Assembly: GCA_002709395.1 (NCBI GenBank)
Contig: PAQU01000075.1
Coordinates: 6,743 to 54,475 of the forward strand
Origin: Roseibacillus sp.
GTDB lineage: Bacteria > Verrucomicrobiota > Verrucomicrobiia > Verrucomicrobiales > Akkermansiaceae
Reading direction: 5' to 3'
DNA: 47,733 bases
This document shows, piece by piece, positions 38,575 to 47,207 of this stretch. Below the pieces are notes generated by a model. That model saw nothing but the letters and a program-made list of their open reading frames with translations. It had not been told where the DNA came from and made no database searches. Position 1 is the stretch's first letter. Every line of letters begins with the position of its first letter. Both the position numbers and the translations under genes were made by a program.

Positions 38575-38730
38575 GTCCGGTCTGGATCGGACAAAATACT
38601 GGAATGATGGGTTCCCAGGCTGTGGCGCGTCTGGTTCTCCCGTGTCCTCCCGGGGCGTGACACTCGTCTGTTGGAGCGATAAAGTGAGGGCTGGCAGAGG
38701 TCTGCATTTATGGTAGTGCTGTAGCTGGCG

Positions 38731-41400
38731 ATGATCCAACCGAAGATATTTTCCCTGCTTGCTCTCTGGCTCCTCGTGAGCCCGATGAGTTCGGGAGATC
38801 CGGGGGATGAAGAATGGTGGTCTCGAAAGCCGCTGGTTGGACCAGAGGTCCCGGAAGACAAGGAGTGGGCCCGCAATGAAGTCGACCGCTTCATTCTGGA
38901 GAGGCTGCAAGCCAACGGCCTGAAACCCTCAGAAGAGGCTACTCCACTTGCACTCCTTCGTCGGTTGACCCATGACCTGATCGGCCTGCCGCCAGCCCCG
39001 GAGGAAACGGAAGAGTTTCTGGAAGCCTGCCGGAAAGATCCTGACAAGGCCTATGAAGCGTTGGTTGACCGGTTGCTTGCCTCTCCTCGCTACGGGGAGC
39101 GTTTCGCCCGCCACTGGCTGGACGTGGCGAAGTATGCTGACACTTGTGGCTACGACAAAGACAAGTTGCGGCCGAACGCATGGCCCTACCGGGATTATGT
39201 TATTCGCTCCTTTAATGAGGATAAGCCCTATGCCCGTTTTATCGAAGAGCAGGTGGCCGGCGATAAGCTGTATCCGGATACTCCGGATGGGATTCTGGGC
39301 CTCGGGTTTCTGGCCGCGGGGCCCTGGGACTTTATCGGGCATGCCGAGGTGCCTGAATCGAAGATCGACGGCAAGGTTGCGCGTAATCTGGACCGTGATG
39401 ACATGGTCACCAACGTCTTCAATACCTTCTGTGCGGTTACCATACAGTGTGCCCGTTGTCATGCCCACAAGGGGGACCCCTTCACCCAGGAGCACTATTA
39501 CAGCCTGCAGTCGGTGTTTGCGGCAGTTGACAAGGCTGATCGAAATTACGGGAGTGATCCCCGGACAGAAAAACGTCGCTCCCAGCTAACACGGGAGCTG
39601 ACTTCCCTGCGTGCTGAAAAAAGTGGAATCGAGGAAGCAATAAGGAAAGAGGGAGGAGAGGAACTGAGCAGGATTGAATCCGCGATTGGAACCTTGAAGA
39701 AAAAAGCAGGCCCTTCCAGTAAACGTCCTGAGTTTGGTTACCACAGCAAGGTGGAAGCATCCCCCGACCTTGAAAAGTGGGTGCAGATCGACCTTGGTGA
39801 GCGGGTCGATATCAGGAAAATCGTTCTGCATGCCTGTCATGACAGTTTCAATAATATTGGTGCAGGATTTGGTTTCCCCGTTCGCTTCAAGCTGATCGCT
39901 TCCAACCGTCAGGATTTTTCCCGCTCCCAGGTCCTTGTGGACAAGTCCGGTAGTGATTTTCCCAACCCCGGGCTCATGCCCCTTGACTATCAAACGGAAT
40001 CCTCAGCGCGGTTCCTGCGGGTCTATGCCACGAAGCTGGCGAGACGGGCAGCCAAGGACTACAATTTTGCCCTGGCAGAGGTTGAAGTACTGGACAGTAC
40101 TGGTGCCAACCGTGCCCTCAATGCGGGGGTATCTTCCCTGGACTCCATTGAGGCTCCAGTGCGCTGGAGAAAATCCAACCTGACCGATGGCATCTGGGCA
40201 AGGGGAGAGGACAAGGAGGCTGTGGCCAGCCTTGCGAAGCTCGAGAAGAGGAAAGAAGACCTGCTGGCCGGACTCCATACGGTGGAACGAAAGCAGCGAC
40301 TGGAGAAGATCGACGGGGAAATCACGGAGAAGAGTGCTGCCATGAAAAGGCTGCCCAGCGGCAGCATGGTTTATGCGGCCTCCACCCGGTTCAAACCACA
40401 GGGGCAGTTCAAGCCAACCAATGGCAAGCCACGCGTTATCCGGTTTCTCCACCGGGGCGAGGTGACCCAGCCTCGTGATGAAGTCGGGCCCGGAGCCCTC
40501 CCGATTTTCAAGGGAGAGTCGTGGCGATTCAACCTGCCGGAGGGTCATGGTGAGGCCGAGCGCCGGGCTGTTCTCGCGAAGTGGCTGGTCCGGAAGGATC
40601 ACCCGCTCACCTGGCGGGTGATCGCCAACCGTGTCTGGCAGTGGCATTTTGGAGAAGGCCTTGTTGCCACCCCTAATGATTTTGGAGAACTCGGGCAGCT
40701 TCCCAGCCATCCCGAACTGCTCGACTGGCTGGCCCTGTATTTCCGGGACCAGGGAGGATCGTTCAAGAAAATGCATAAGCTGCTGGTGATGAGCTCCACC
40801 TATCGTCAGTCCTCGGCAGGGAACGAAAGGTTTGCGCGCCTGGACTCGGGTAACCGTCTGCTATGGCGGATGAATCGCAGAAAACTCTCCGCGGAGGAAA
40901 TCCGGGATGCCGTTCTTTCGGTCAGCGGAAAGCTTAGTCTCGAGATGGGTGGGCCGGGCTACTATCTCTTTTCGCTCGAAAAGACCGCTCACTCTCCCCA
41001 CTACGAGTATCATAAGTTCAACCCAGAGGATAAAAAGAGCCACCGCCGCTCGATCTATCGCTTTATCGTGCGTTCGCAACCCAACCCCTTCATGACCACC
41101 TTGGATTGCGCAGATTCCTCCCAGAGCACTCCCAAACGCAACGAGACCCTCACTGCCCTGCAGGCCCTCAGCCTGATGAACAATAAGTTCAGCGTTGCGA
41201 TGGCTCGCCACTTCGCTGCCCGGCTCGAAAAGGAAGCGGGGGACCTGGCCGGACAGGTAAGGCGGGGGCACTTCCTCGTGACTGGCAGGGAGCCGGCAAG
41301 AGAAGAGACTGATTTAATGCTGTCCTACGCCCGGAACCACGGTTTGCAGAACCTCTGTCGCGCCTTGTTCAACCTTTCTGAGTTTACCTACCTTGATTGA
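38731..41400 (+). CDS. DUF1549/DUF1553 (PSD1-like) protein with an inserted F5/8 type C (discoidin)-like domain
   Basis: MIQPKIFSLLALWLLVSPMSSG signal; LRRLTHDLIGLPPAPEETEEFLEACRKDPDKAYEALVDRLLASPRYGERFARHWLDVAKYADT...CARCHAHKGDPFTQEHYYSLQSVFA; WVQIDLGERVDIRKIVLH; LTWRVIANRVWQWHFGEGLVATPNDFG. Confidence 0.92.
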   Translation: MIQPKIFSLLALWLLVSPMSSGDPGDEEWWSRKPLVGPEVPEDKEWARNEVDRFILERLQANGLKPSEEATPLALLRRLTHDLIGLPPAPEETEEFLEACRKDPDKAYEALVDRLLASPRYGERFARHWLDVAKYADTCGYDKDKLRPNAWPYRDYVIRSFNEDKPYARFIEEQVAGDKLYPDTPDGILGLGFLAAGPWDFIGHAEVPESKIDGKVARNLDRDDMVTNVFNTFCAVTIQCARCHAHKGDPFTQEHYYSLQSVFAAVDKADRNYGSDPRTEKRRSQLTRELTSLRAEKSGIEEAIRKEGGEELSRIESAIGTLKKKAGPSSKRPEFGYHSKVEASPDLEKWVQIDLGERVDIRKIVLHACHDSFNNIGAGFGFPVRFKLIASNRQDFSRSQVLVDKSGSDFPNPGLMPLDYQTESSARFLRVYATKLARRAAKDYNFALAEVEVLDSTGANRALNAGVSSLDSIEAPVRWRKSNLTDGIWARGEDKEAVASLAKLEKRKEDLLAGLHTVERKQRLEKIDGEITEKSAAMKRLPSGSMVYAASTRFKPQGQFKPTNGKPRVIRFLHRGEVTQPRDEVGPGALPIFKGESWRFNLPEGHGEAERRAVLAKWLVRKDHPLTWRVIANRVWQWHFGEGLVATPNDFGELGQLPSHPELLDWLALYFRDQGGSFKKMHKLLVMSSTYRQSSAGNERFARLDSGNRLLWRMNRRKLSAEEIRDAVLSVSGKLSLEMGGPGYYLFSLEKTAHSPHYEYHKFNPEDKKSHRRSIYRFIVRSQPNPFMTTLDCADSSQSTPKRNETLTALQALSLMNNKFSVAMARHFAARLEKEAGDLAGQVRRGHFLVTGREPAREETDLMLSYARNHGLQNLCRALFNLSEFTYLD

Positions 41401-42844
41401 CATGACTCCCGGAGAATCCCGCAGAGATTTTCTCAAGCAGTCCAGCTTCGGTGGGCTGGCCCTTGCTTCCATGCTGGCCAGAGATCCCTTGTCCGCCGCG
41501 ACCCCGTCAGCACTGCATCACCCCCCGAGAGCTAAGCGGGTCATCCAGCTATTCATGGCCGGGGCCGCGAGCCATCTCGATATGTATGACTTCAAGCCTG
41601 AGTTGGTAAAAAGACATGGGGAGAAGTCGGATTTTGGCGAGCACGTGGAAGCCTTCCAAAACGGACTCGGCCCCTGGATGAAGTCGCCCTTTGAGTTCAA
41701 GCCCTACGGAGCATCCGGAAAGCTGATGAGTGATATTGTGGCGCCGCTTGGTGAAGTGGCCGATGACATCGCTTTCGTTCATAACCTCGTGGGAAAGACA
41801 GGGGTTCATAGTCAGGCCACCTACCTGCAGGCTACCGGGTTTCAGTTGCCCGGTTTTCCCGGGGCCGGCTCATGGGTCAGCTATGGGCTGGGTTCCGAAA
41901 ATGAGAATCTTCCCACCTTCGTGGTATTACCCGATCACCGGGGCTTTGCTTCCAATGGGCCAAAGAACTGGGGGTCGGCCTTCCTGCCCACTCATACCCA
42001 GGGCACCACCATCTTTCCTCAACGTGAAAACCCCATCGAGGATCTTCACCCCCATGCCGACTACGTTTCCGAGGCCAGCCACCGGGAAGGTATTGATCTC
42101 GTCAATGAACTGAACAGGCGTCACAGCAAAATCCGCCCGGGAGATCCGCGTCTGGATGCGCGCATACGCAGTTATGAATTGGCTGCCCGCCTTCAGTTGT
42201 CAGCCACGAGGGCGCGGGATATTTCGAAGGAACCGAAACACATCCTGAAGATGTACGGGCTGGATAACCCAAAGACGAAGTACCCGAAGGAGATCAACCC
42301 CGAGGAAGAAACCGAGTATTTCGGTCGCAAGTGCCTGATCGCCCGCAGGCTCATTGAAAGGGGCGTGCGCTTTGTCCAGATCTGGAGTGGTAACGATAAC
42401 AGTTTTCCGCGACGCAACTGGGACAGCCATGAGGACATGACCCGGGACCATCCTTCCCTGTCCCTTGGTATGGCCCGCGGCACGGCAGGCCTGATCCAGG
42501 ACCTGAAGCAGCGCGGCCTGCTAGAGGATACCATCATCCACTGGACGACCGAGTTTGGACGAATGCCGAGCACGCAGGGAGAGAAAGGTCGTGACCACAA
42601 CCCGTACGTGTTTACGAACTGGTTTGCCGGGGGGGGCATCAAGGGAGGTGTTACTCACGGAGAAAGCGACCAGTGGGGTTACAAGCCGCTGGACCGGGAC
42701 AATCCCACGCAGGTATACGACATTTACGCAACCATGCTGCACCTGCTTGGAATCAATCACGAGCGCCTGAACGTGCGACACAACAGCATTGATCGCAGGC
42801 TCACGGATGTCCACGGGCATGTGATCCCGGAGATCCTGGCTTGA
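41393..42844 (+). CDS. DUF1501 domain-containing protein (Tat signal)
   Basis: SRRDFLKQSSFGGLALASML Tat signal; KRVIQLFMAGAASHLDMYDFKPELVKRHGEKSDFGEHVEAFQNGLGPWMKSPFEF...HWTTEFGRMPSTQGEKGRDHNPYVFTNWFAGGGIKGG; 8-nt overlap with PSD1. Confidence 0.95.
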   Translation: MIDMTPGESRRDFLKQSSFGGLALASMLARDPLSAATPSALHHPPRAKRVIQLFMAGAASHLDMYDFKPELVKRHGEKSDFGEHVEAFQNGLGPWMKSPFEFKPYGASGKLMSDIVAPLGEVADDIAFVHNLVGKTGVHSQATYLQATGFQLPGFPGAGSWVSYGLGSENENLPTFVVLPDHRGFASNGPKNWGSAFLPTHTQGTTIFPQRENPIEDLHPHADYVSEASHREGIDLVNELNRRHSKIRPGDPRLDARIRSYELAARLQLSATRARDISKEPKHILKMYGLDNPKTKYPKEINPEEETEYFGRKCLIARRLIERGVRFVQIWSGNDNSFPRRNWDSHEDMTRDHPSLSLGMARGTAGLIQDLKQRGLLEDTIIHWTTEFGRMPSTQGEKGRDHNPYVFTNWFAGGGIKGGVTHGESDQWGYKPLDRDNPTQVYDIYATMLHLLGINHERLNVRHNSIDRRLTDVHGHVIPEILA

Positions 42845-42901
42845 GGGTTGCCTTTTCTCCCCGGACAGAATCCCTTCGCCAGAAAGATCCCTGCCTGGGG
42901 A

Positions 42902-44068
42902 TCAGTCATCTGCCAGCCACTGTGAGATAATTTCCTCGAGGGCAGACCAACCGGTATAAATGAGGAATTGATCTCCGTCGGCAAGATAGTGCGACTCCAC
43001 CTCCATCTTGATCTTCTTCATGGAAGTTTCTGCTCTGCGGACGTGATCAGCAGTTGCGCGTTTGTCCCGCTCCCCGGTGATGATAAGCGCCCTGCGCTCG
43101 GACCACCCTCTGGCAAAGGTGTCGGACTCAAGGGTGTGTTGCTCAATTACAGGAGACAGAAGCAGAAGTCTCTGCCATTTCCCGGGGTGGGCCCCGGCTT
43201 CCCGGAGCACGCCCGCTCCTCCGTCCGATAGACCTGCGAGAATCAGTTTGTCAGGGTCAATCTGTGGGTTGTTCACGCAGAATTCCCGGGCCTGTGCGAT
43301 GGCGCCCGGGCCGCCCTCCTGACTCCAGCTTCCGGCTCCGAAGGTAGGGGCAACAATGGCTGTCCCGGTGGTATCAGCAATTCGCTTCCAGAGAGCCCAG
43401 CAGGCCTGAAGATTTCCGAGTTGGCCATGGAGAAAGACTATGGCGGGCTTTTTCTGGAGAGGACCCGGTCCTGATCCTGGTTCCTGCGGGATGTAGATAA
43501 AGAGGCCTCCTGCCCTTGGTTTAAATCCAAGCATGTCCCGGTAGGACGAACCCAGGGTAGAGGGCAGGGAGGCAAGATCAGGGTCGCCCCGGAGTCCATC
43601 GTAGATCTCCCTGATACTTCTGCGGACTACTGCGCTCCGGCTCCAGTTCAGGTTGGGGTCGATAGCCCCGAGAATATAGGAACCGAGAATAGATTGGTCG
43701 ACTTCGGGAATGAGGTTGGCCAAGGAGTAGCGGGAATGCCCGGATTTATTCTCATAGGTTACCCGGGCGGAGGCTTCCGGGTTGTCGTTGTGGCCCGGTG
43801 CCTGCCGCGCGCAGAGCAGGAAGGCCCCCAGGGCGACCAGAAAGAGCAGGCCGGTGGTAATTTTCCGGCTGAGCTTGTGCCAGTGGAGGAAATTCAGAGG
43901 CAGGGGGAGAAGACAAATCAGGGCGATGGCGAAAAACCTGGATGCTGACGTGGTGGAAACCGCGAGCAGTCCAGCCGCGCCGAGCCAGAAGGGAAGAGAG
44001 AGCAGGGTCCAGGTTCCGGACAGGATACAGCCAAGAGAACTGGATTCAGCTTCCGGTTCCTTCTCCAT
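42902..44068 (-). CDS. Membrane-anchored alpha/beta hydrolase-like protein
   Basis: N-terminal TM segments; KPAIVFLHGQLGNLQACWALWKRIA...ILAGLSDGGAGVLREA (GxSxG); C-terminal SHYLADGDQFLI. ATG at 44068 preferred over TTG at 44074. Confidence 0.78.
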   Translation of the reverse strand: MEKEPEAESSSLGCILSGTWTLLSLPFWLGAAGLLAVSTTSASRFFAIALICLLPLPLNFLHWHKLSRKITTGLLFLVALGAFLLCARQAPGHNDNPEASARVTYENKSGHSRYSLANLIPEVDQSILGSYILGAIDPNLNWSRSAVVRRSIREIYDGLRGDPDLASLPSTLGSSYRDMLGFKPRAGGLFIYIPQEPGSGPGPLQKKPAIVFLHGQLGNLQACWALWKRIADTTGTAIVAPTFGAGSWSQEGGPGAIAQAREFCVNNPQIDPDKLILAGLSDGGAGVLREAGAHPGKWQRLLLLSPVIEQHTLESDTFARGWSERRALIITGERDKRATADHVRRAETSMKKIKMEVESHYLADGDQFLIYTGWSALEEIISQWLADD

Positions 44069-44074
44069 GCACAA

Positions 44075-45364
44075 TTATTGTGAAGGTTTGAGGGTGAGGA
44101 GGTGCATGGTAGCGGTATAAGCGTTTGCGGCACTCATACGCTTGAACTCGTGGCCGGGCCCCCAGGAATCGGTGTAGATAATCTCATCAGTTTTCTGGTT
44201 GTAGCCAAGGACGATCCTCATGTGTCCTCCGCCCTGCTGGGGGATTCCCGGTTCCGGGAAAACACCGACCTGAAGGGCCCACAGGAGGGGAGTCCCGGTA
44301 TCGATGTTGTCCCTGATCTGCTTTCGGAAACGGTCGAAGGCCGTGCCCTTGGCGCGGACTTCCCGCAGGGTAGGGGCGTGGCAACTGGAGAGAAAATACT
44401 GGTAAGGAATAATTGCATCATCCCGGAATTCCCTGCCTTTCTTGTTCTTTTTTATCAGCCGGTTGTAGGCCTTGATCTCCGACTTGATCTTGCGATTTTC
44501 CAGTTCGTAGTGAACGAGGAGGCGGGTTTTCGTGCGTCCGGCCACCTTTTTCAGCGCGTCAATCATGGTTGCCGGGTTGGTCCCTCCCTGGGCGCTGCTC
44601 TCCGCGATCTGCGCCATTGCGTGCTGATCGACTGGCAGGCCATAGTAACGAAAGACCCTCTCGGCACTTGCTACTGCGCAGTAGCCCTTGCGCCCCTGAT
44701 CGACCATTGGAATACCTTGTACGAAGATGTCCCCATTGGGACGAGTCACGCGGTTCGCAACGAGGTCCCGCCGCCGGGTCATGACGCGGGTGAGCCCTGA
44801 ACGCTGTTCATAGATCTCCTCTCCATATTTGACGGAGACCAGGCTGAGCTTCAGGAACTCAGGAGTATGTCCCCTGGAGGCCCGGGACTTGCTGGAAGTA
44901 AGCACCAGAAAGGCCCCCGGACACTTCCAGACCCAGCGATCGGCGGAGACCACACTGCCTTTCTGGGTTCGGTTCATCTTTTCGCCTTCCAAGCCGGTTT
45001 TCTCGACAAGGAGGGAGTGCCACGTCCCGGTGAGGGCCTTGAAGCGGTCCTCGGTCATTTCCCCATTGTCGCCCCGATTGTAGATGGAAATATCGAAGGA
45101 ATGCAGTTTGTCGTTGCGACTCCGGAGAATTGTTTCACCGACCGGGAGATCCCAGAGTTTCAGATCACGGCGGGTGCTGCGTGCGTCCTTGCGTTCCGTT
45201 GAGAGCCAGCGAAAGCCGAGGGGCCTGCGGTCCTGAAGGACTTCTCCAACCGGCTTTTCCCACATCCGGGCATCAAGGAAGAGAACCTCGAGGTCGGGAA
45301 CCGGGGCGGCCAGCGCGGGTCCGGGGATGACGAGGATAAGGGCTAGAAAATGCAATCGATGCAC
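44075..45364 (-). CDS. Secreted C39-like papain-fold peptidase
   Basis: Signal MHRLHFLALILVIPGPALA; QGIPMVDQGRKGYCAVASAERVFRYYG (Cys), GGGHMRIVLGYNQKTDEIIYTDSWG (His/Asp). Confidence 0.85.
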   Translation of the reverse strand: MHRLHFLALILVIPGPALAAPVPDLEVLFLDARMWEKPVGEVLQDRRPLGFRWLSTERKDARSTRRDLKLWDLPVGETILRSRNDKLHSFDISIYNRGDNGEMTEDRFKALTGTWHSLLVEKTGLEGEKMNRTQKGSVVSADRWVWKCPGAFLVLTSSKSRASRGHTPEFLKLSLVSVKYGEEIYEQRSGLTRVMTRRRDLVANRVTRPNGDIFVQGIPMVDQGRKGYCAVASAERVFRYYGLPVDQHAMAQIAESSAQGGTNPATMIDALKKVAGRTKTRLLVHYELENRKIKSEIKAYNRLIKKNKKGREFRDDAIIPYQYFLSSCHAPTLREVRAKGTAFDRFRKQIRDNIDTGTPLLWALQVGVFPEPGIPQQGGGHMRIVLGYNQKTDEIIYTDSWGPGHEFKRMSAANAYTATMHLLTLKPSQ

Positions 45365-45400
45365 GGAACCAATCTAGGCAATCGAGAGGAGACTGCAAGG

Positions 45401-45835
45401 TCAGTGCTGGTGTTCCTGTCGACAGCCTTCGCACCCCACCCAGTCGCTGGAACCGTCAGGATAGAATTCCTTCTTCCAGATGGGCAGGCGGTGCTTGACT
45501 GCGTCGATGATGAACCGGCAGGCGTCAAAAGCCTCAGCCCGATGGGGAGAGGAAACGACCACCATCACGGCGCATTCACCAATTTCCAGAGAGCCGGTCC
45601 GGTGTGTCGCCCGGGCATGATCCAGGCCAAAGCGCTCCATGGCTTCCCGGACGATGCGTTGTCCCTCCTTCTCTGCGACCGCCCTGTGTGCTTCATACTC
45701 CAACCGGAGTACCTCCCGGCCCTTGTGATGATTACGGACCGTGCCCTCGAAGATGGCGATAGCCCCGGCATGCGGGTCACTTGCAGCTTCGCGAAGGCCA
45801 GCCGAGTCGATGGGATCAGCGGTAAGAAGGAACAT
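45401..45835 (-). CDS. moaE: Molybdopterin synthase catalytic subunit MoaE
   Basis: AGAIAIFEGTVRNHHKGREVLRLEYEAHRAVAEKEGQRIVREAMERFGLDHARATHRTGSLEIGECAVMVVVSSPHRAEAFDACRFIIDAVKHRLPIWKKEFYPDGSSDWV. ATG at 45835 chosen. Confidence 0.96.
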   Translation of the reverse strand: MFLLTADPIDSAGLREAASDPHAGAIAIFEGTVRNHHKGREVLRLEYEAHRAVAEKEGQRIVREAMERFGLDHARATHRTGSLEIGECAVMVVVSSPHRAEAFDACRFIIDAVKHRLPIWKKEFYPDGSSDWVGCEGCRQEHQH

Positions 45836-45842
45836 GCCGTTA

Positions 45843-46673
45843 CTAGCCTCCTGCGAAGGGTGGGAAGAGGGTAAGTTTGTCCTGGTTGGCCAGAGGATGG
45901 TTCCAAGGTTGGAATTCATCATTGATGGCGATTTTTACGGCTTCCAGCTCGAGGGAGAGTCCGCGGGACATGCGCAGTTCCTCCCAGAGGCCCGCGGCAG
46001 TTGCCGATTCAGTGCGGACTTCCTCTTCTGATATTCCTGCATCTTCACGGAGAATCCCGCAGTATTCCACTACGATAGTCTTGGCGCATCGGCCGTTCTT
46101 AAGGGCAGCCCGGGCTTCCTGAAGATCCTCGGGGCGGTTACAGTTGTCCAAGGCGGATTTTTCCGGCAGATCCACCTCTTTACGATCGAGCGAGGAAAGG
46201 AATCTGCGGGCACAATATACTTTTTCGGAGAGGCAGTGAGCGAGGGCCTTGGCTGATACTGGTTCGTAGATCGTGCAGAGTGGTTCGGGCTTACCATCGA
46301 AGCGGCTGATGAAGCAGGTGGCTTCACGATCAGGGTCCCGGGCTTCCCGGAGATATTGCAAGACGGAAGAGGTCAGGAAGGGCAGGTCGCAGGCTGTAAC
46401 CAGCCAGGCAGATTCAGGAGCCCTGGCAAAGGCCGCTTCCAGACCGGCCAGAGGCCCGGCATCACGCCGCAGGTCCGGGATGGTAGCGCAATGGTAGGTT
46501 CGCAGGTCATCTCCTGCGGTGGAAAGGTAGGTCTTCTCAGTGACCAGCTTGAGAAGTTCGAGCCCCTGGTCGCGAAGGGAGAGACCATCGGTCAGAACGA
46601 GGTCTGCCTTGTCGGAACCCATGCGCCGGCTTTTACCGCCCGCGAGGAGCAGTCCGTTAAGAGGTGCATTCAT
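45843..46673 (-). CDS. MobA-MoaD fusion: molybdenum cofactor guanylyltransferase fused to molybdopterin synthase sulfur carrier
   Basis: N-terminus LLLAGGKSRRMGSDKADL...DAGPLAGLEAAFA...VTACDLPFLTSSVL (MobA). C-terminus KTIVVEYCGILREDAGISEEEVRTESATAAGLWEEL...VKIAINDEFQPWNHPLANQDKLTLFPPFAGG (MoaD with terminal GG). Confidence 0.9.
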   Translation of the reverse strand: MNAPLNGLLLAGGKSRRMGSDKADLVLTDGLSLRDQGLELLKLVTEKTYLSTAGDDLRTYHCATIPDLRRDAGPLAGLEAAFARAPESAWLVTACDLPFLTSSVLQYLREARDPDREATCFISRFDGKPEPLCTIYEPVSAKALAHCLSEKVYCARRFLSSLDRKEVDLPEKSALDNCNRPEDLQEARAALKNGRCAKTIVVEYCGILREDAGISEEEVRTESATAAGLWEELRMSRGLSLELEAVKIAINDEFQPWNHPLANQDKLTLFPPFAGG

Positions 46674-46678
46674 GCGTA

Positions 46679-47155
46679 TTACACGGCATTGAAGTCACTC
46701 TTGCCACCCCGCTTCTCTACAAGATGAAGCCGGGTAATTTCGATGGAAGGGTTGGAGGCCTTACACATGTCATATATCGTGAGGGCGGCCACCGAGGCCC
46801 CGGTGAGGGCCTCCATTTCAACCCCGGTCCTGCTGCTGGTGGAGCACTCGCATAAAACACGGAGGGAGGAGTCGTTCTCGGGCTCAATTTTGACATCGCA
46901 CTTGTCAAGTGGCAGAGGATGGCAGAGAGGAATCAGGGAAGCGGTCTGCTTGGCAGCCATGATGCCGGCAAGAATCGCGGTGTTCAGGACGGACCCCTTC
47001 CTCGTCTGGAATCCCTCCTCCTGCAGCCGCCCCATGAGCTCAGAGCCAAGAATGACCACGCATGCGGCTCTTGCAATCCGGCTGGTTACGGCCTTGGAGC
47101 CAACATCGACCATGCGCGGCTGGCCAGCCTCGTCAAGATGGGAGAGTTTGCTCAC
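46679..47155 (-). CDS. moaC: Cyclic pyranopterin monophosphate synthase MoaC
   Basis: LSHLDEAGQPRMVDVGSKAVTSRIARA...KGSVLNTAILAGIMAAKQTASLIPLCHPLPLDKCDV...SSRTGVEMEALTGASVAALTIYDMCK. Confidence 0.98.
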   Translation of the reverse strand: MSKLSHLDEAGQPRMVDVGSKAVTSRIARAACVVILGSELMGRLQEEGFQTRKGSVLNTAILAGIMAAKQTASLIPLCHPLPLDKCDVKIEPENDSSLRVLCECSTSSRTGVEMEALTGASVAALTIYDMCKASNPSIEITRLHLVEKRGGKSDFNAV

Positions 47156-47207
47156 CGCCGGAAGGCTAGGACATCAGCAGGAAAGAGCGAGAGGATTTGC
47201 TGCCGGG

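Noticed and set aside
36964-38910. 648-aa minus-strand ORF antisense to the TSP3/LamG gene
   Set aside because: No recognisable domain or signal peptide. Explained by the Asp/Gly-rich GC-biased sense strand, whose plus-strand reading has clear domains and repeats.
42886-42903. Hairpin GATCCC-TGCCTG-GGGATC between convergent DUF1501 and hydrolase genes
   Set aside because: Overlaps the hydrolase stop codon and has only a weak T-run; insufficient for a terminator call.
44070-44082. Palindrome CACAATTATTGTG at the C39 peptidase/hydrolase junction
   Set aside because: Short, AT-rich, and overlaps the stop codon inside an operon junction; likely coincidental.
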